Shown here: positions 62,374 to 64,000 of the stretch, piece after piece
Layout of the letters: each line of letters starts with the position of its first letter
How positions within the stretch are numbered: the first letter of the stretch is position 1
NCBI GenBank assembly: GCA_964342485.1
Contig: CAYFFO010000005.1
Span: forward strand, 29,278 to 93,277
Direction: 5' to 3'
Origin: CAYFFO01 sp964342485
GTDB taxonomy: Bacteria > Chloroflexota > Dehalococcoidia > Lucifugimonadales > CAJWER01
DNA length: 64,000 bases
Notes under the pieces: generated by a model
The model's input: only the letters and a program-made list of their open reading frames with translations
What the model was told of the DNA's origin: nothing
Databases searched by the model: none
Program-made: the position numbers and the translations under genes

Positions 62374-62632
62374 ATGAGTTTAAATTCAGAAAAACCTGAC
62401 AAATGGATTTTATAACCCAAGTCATACCTTTCGGGAAATAGCTAATCATGTTGGTGTCACTGAGCGTACTACACATAAGATAATCTCAGATCTTGAAGCT
62501 GGGGAATATCTGATTCGTAAGAAGAGTGGTAGACAAAATCTTTACAGTGTTGACTTTGGATTACCGCTTCGTCATTATACAAAACAGTTATTGGTTGAGG
62601 ACTTGCTGGAGGACCTGACTAAGCACTGTTAA
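62374..62632 (+). pseudogene. Winged-helix transcriptional regulator remnant
   Basis: A decayed gene. The start MSLNSEKPDKWIL stops at TAA 62413-62415, while a second frame from 62414 to 62632 reads NPSHTFREIANHVGVTER, then TTHKIISDLEAGEYLIRKKS and ends DLLEDLTKHC. The second part is the winged-helix half of an ArsR-like single-domain regulator known in Actinobacteria and Chloroflexota (GVTERTxQRIIxDLEEAGYL). In intact members, about ten further residues connect the two parts, so a short internal deletion with a frameshift has occurred. It lies just before the permease. Confidence 0.68.
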
Positions 62633-62696
62633 CGTAATTAATTCACCAAATCGTTTATTCATTCTGTTGCCTATTGGAATGATAGAAGGGTATGAA

Positions 62697-63713
62697 ATGG
62701 CTGGTTATATCGGACGACGAATTTTGTTGGCAATTTTCACTGTATGGGTAATCTCTATGCTTTCTTTTTTCGTTATTGAGTTACCAGAAGGTGATTTGGT
62801 ATCCAAGGCAATTGATCAAAAAATGTCCGGTGGTATAGATGGAGATGTAGATCCTAAGTTAGCGGAAATGTGGCGCAGTTACTTTGCAATTGACCGTCCC
62901 ATTCACATTAGATATATCGAATGGTTGAAGCCTTTATTAAGGGGTGACATGGGAATGTCTCTGTGGAACCAGAATAGTGATGAGTTCGCACAGCGTAGAA
63001 TAAGCGAAGTAATAGGTGAACGTATCCAGCTTACAATAATTTTAGGCGTTTTTACGATACTTATGACGTGGACTTTAGCAATACCCGTGGGGATATATTC
63101 AGCGGTCAGGCAGCATTCATTGGGCGATTATCTCTTTACCTTTGCTGGTTATACTGGACTAGCAGTGCCAGATTTTCTTCTTGGCCTGGTTTTAATGTAC
63201 TTTTTTTATGCCGTATTTGACATGAGTGTCGGAGGGCTTTTCTCCGCTAATTATGTCGATTCTCAGTGGGACTTTGCCAGGATTTCAGACATGCTAAAGC
63301 ATCTTTGGATTCCAGCAATTGTCCTCGGAACATCTGGTACTGCCGGGCTTATTCGAGTACTAAGAAACAATCTGTTGGATGAGTTGAATAAGCCATATAC
63401 GGTGACTGCTATAGCTAAAGGGGTGCACCCTTTTAAGGTTATTATGAAATATCCCGTTAGAGTGGCATTTAATCCGCTTATAAGTACAGTCGGATATCTT
63501 TTGCCGGCTCTTATCAGTGGTAGCATGATTGTGTCGGTTGTACTAAGCTTACCAACCTTGGGCCCAATCCTCCTTAACGCTATCGAAATTCTGGACACTC
63601 GGCTTGCTGGTTTTATAGTATTAATAGTTGGAGTACTAACTGTACTGGGGACACTCATTTCCGATATCCTACTCGCAGTCGTTGATCCACGTATAAAACT
63701 AATGAATAAATAG
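62697..63713 (+). CDS. DppB/OppB-type ABC transporter permease
   Basis: A permease of about 338 residues closely related to that at 1078-2088 (compare GDYLFTFAGYTGLAVPDFLL with GDYVFTFIGFSGLAVPDFLL, and LWIPAIVLGTSGTAGLIRV). It has the same membrane segments and cytoplasmic loop RNNLLDELNKPYTVTAIAKG. The frame opens at 62667, but ATG 62697 lies behind AGAAGGG and fits the family start MAGYIGRRILLAIFTVWV, so I chose it. No DppC, ATPase or binding-protein gene follows; tRNA genes do. Confidence 0.9.
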   Translation: MAGYIGRRILLAIFTVWVISMLSFFVIELPEGDLVSKAIDQKMSGGIDGDVDPKLAEMWRSYFAIDRPIHIRYIEWLKPLLRGDMGMSLWNQNSDEFAQRRISEVIGERIQLTIILGVFTILMTWTLAIPVGIYSAVRQHSLGDYLFTFAGYTGLAVPDFLLGLVLMYFFYAVFDMSVGGLFSANYVDSQWDFARISDMLKHLWIPAIVLGTSGTAGLIRVLRNNLLDELNKPYTVTAIAKGVHPFKVIMKYPVRVAFNPLISTVGYLLPALISGSMIVSVVLSLPTLGPILLNAIEILDTRLAGFIVLIVGVLTVLGTLISDILLAVVDPRIKLMNK

Positions 63714-63773
63714 AACCTGTTTCCTGTGACACATCAGATTGATTACTAGGTTGAAGTGTTCCCGTTGTTTACG

Positions 63774-63803
63774 TTGACCTAAATAAGTCCACGATGCTAG
63801 AAT
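63774..63803 (+). promoter_or_regulatory. Promoter of tRNA-His
   Basis: TTGACC (63774-63779), 18 bases and TAGAAT (63798-63803), with the same ACGATGCTAGAATC core (63791-63804) as the yebC promoter. The -10 lies 14 bases before the tRNA, so transcription would start close to its 5' end. Confidence 0.65.
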
Positions 63804-63816
63804 CGAACAGCTATAT

Positions 63817-63894
63817 GGTGGGCGTGGCCAAGTTGGTTAAGGCGCCAGGTTGTGGCCCTGGAGATCGAGGGTTCGAATCCCTTCGCTCACCCCA
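63817..63894 (+). tRNA. tRNA-His (GTG anticodon)
   Basis: Cloverleaf: acceptor GTGGGCG (from 63818) pairs with CGCTCAC, anticodon loop TTGTGGC between CCAGG and CCTGG gives anticodon GTG, and the T arm has GGTTCGAATCC. The extra G-1 (63817) opposite C73 (63891) is the His identity element, and CCA (63892-63894) is encoded. A T-rich stretch follows. Confidence 0.97.
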
Positions 63895-63939
63895 TTTGTT
63901 TTTTTGTTCCAATATAATTCAAGTTTATTTTCAATCAAT

Positions 63940-64000
<61 letters not shown>

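Noticed and set aside
63895..63939. Terminator after tRNA-His
   Set aside because: A T-rich run follows the tRNA but no hairpin precedes it apart from the tRNA itself, and tRNA-Arg follows closely, so readthrough is as likely.

Overview
The window is one AT-rich (roughly 38% GC by eye), densely coded bacterial chromosome segment with about 58 protein genes, two tRNAs, no insertion sequence, no CRISPR array and no rRNA. TTG and GTG starts are common, as are AGGAG-type ribosome sites, and I found a clear sigma-70-like promoter grammar (TTGACN, 16-18 bases, TANAAT). The gene mix suggests a marine Chloroflexota bacterium of the SAR202/Dehalococcoidia type: VLRF1-type peptidyl-tRNA hydrolase, many lipoproteins with Lgt, stand-alone catabolic enzymes (amidohydrolase, MDR dehydrogenase, phosphotriesterase-like, RidA, HpcH aldolase, molybdopterin dehydrogenase, DUF3500) and single dipeptide-type permeases. 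This lineage call is inference; no marker gene was compared.

Layout. 0-7.5 kb: a cut lipoprotein, a DppB-type permease, an amidohydrolase, a TPP-binding decarboxylase alpha subunit, rpiB, a VLRF1-like hydrolase and the minus-strand operon rpsP-khpA-rimM-SDR. 7.8-12.4 kb: a plus-strand replication cluster rplI-dnaB-dnaD-(double AAA+ helicase loader)-HIT. 12.5-24.5 kb: aminotransferase, TPR lipoproteins, gamma-carbonic anhydrase-like protein, argS, selD, MFS transporter, OsmC, deacetylase, a frameshifted Nudix gene, HpcH aldolase and the CCA-adding enzyme. 24.6-33.5 kb: a molybdopterin dehydrogenase large subunit, a Gld-like ABC operon (ATPase, fused permease-GldG, DUF4340), a TolB-like lipoprotein and a DUF3500 protein. 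33.7-38.3 kb: MOSC, MDR dehydrogenase, phosphotriesterase-like protein, two RidA-like proteins and an S51 peptidase. 38.4-49.7 kb: DNA repair (yebC-ruvC-ruvA-methyltransferase, HtrA, uvrB, a large beta-propeller protein, uvrC). 49.8-64 kb: xerD-like recombinase, lgt, recJ, fabF, sugar kinase, cyclase, mtaB, an MBL-fold protein, a second GSA-type aminotransferase, pepA, a decayed regulator, a second DppB-type permease, tRNA-His and a cut tRNA-Arg.

The main discovery is selenocysteine use. Two genes, selD and an OsmC-family gene, are interrupted by one in-frame TGA exactly at the catalytic cysteine position, and each TGA is followed at a suitable distance by a hairpin that fits a bacterial SECIS element. 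An automatic caller would truncate both. SelD supplies the selenium donor needed for both proteins; SelA, SelB and tRNA-Sec are not in this window and must lie elsewhere if the reading is right.

Other points of interest are the tandem-duplicated helicase loader with one altered Walker B motif, a peptidylarginine-deiminase-like calcium-site pattern in the cut lipoprotein, an MBL-fold protein that lost several metal ligands, a promoter core shared between yebC and tRNA-His, and two damaged genes (Nudix, winged-helix regulator).
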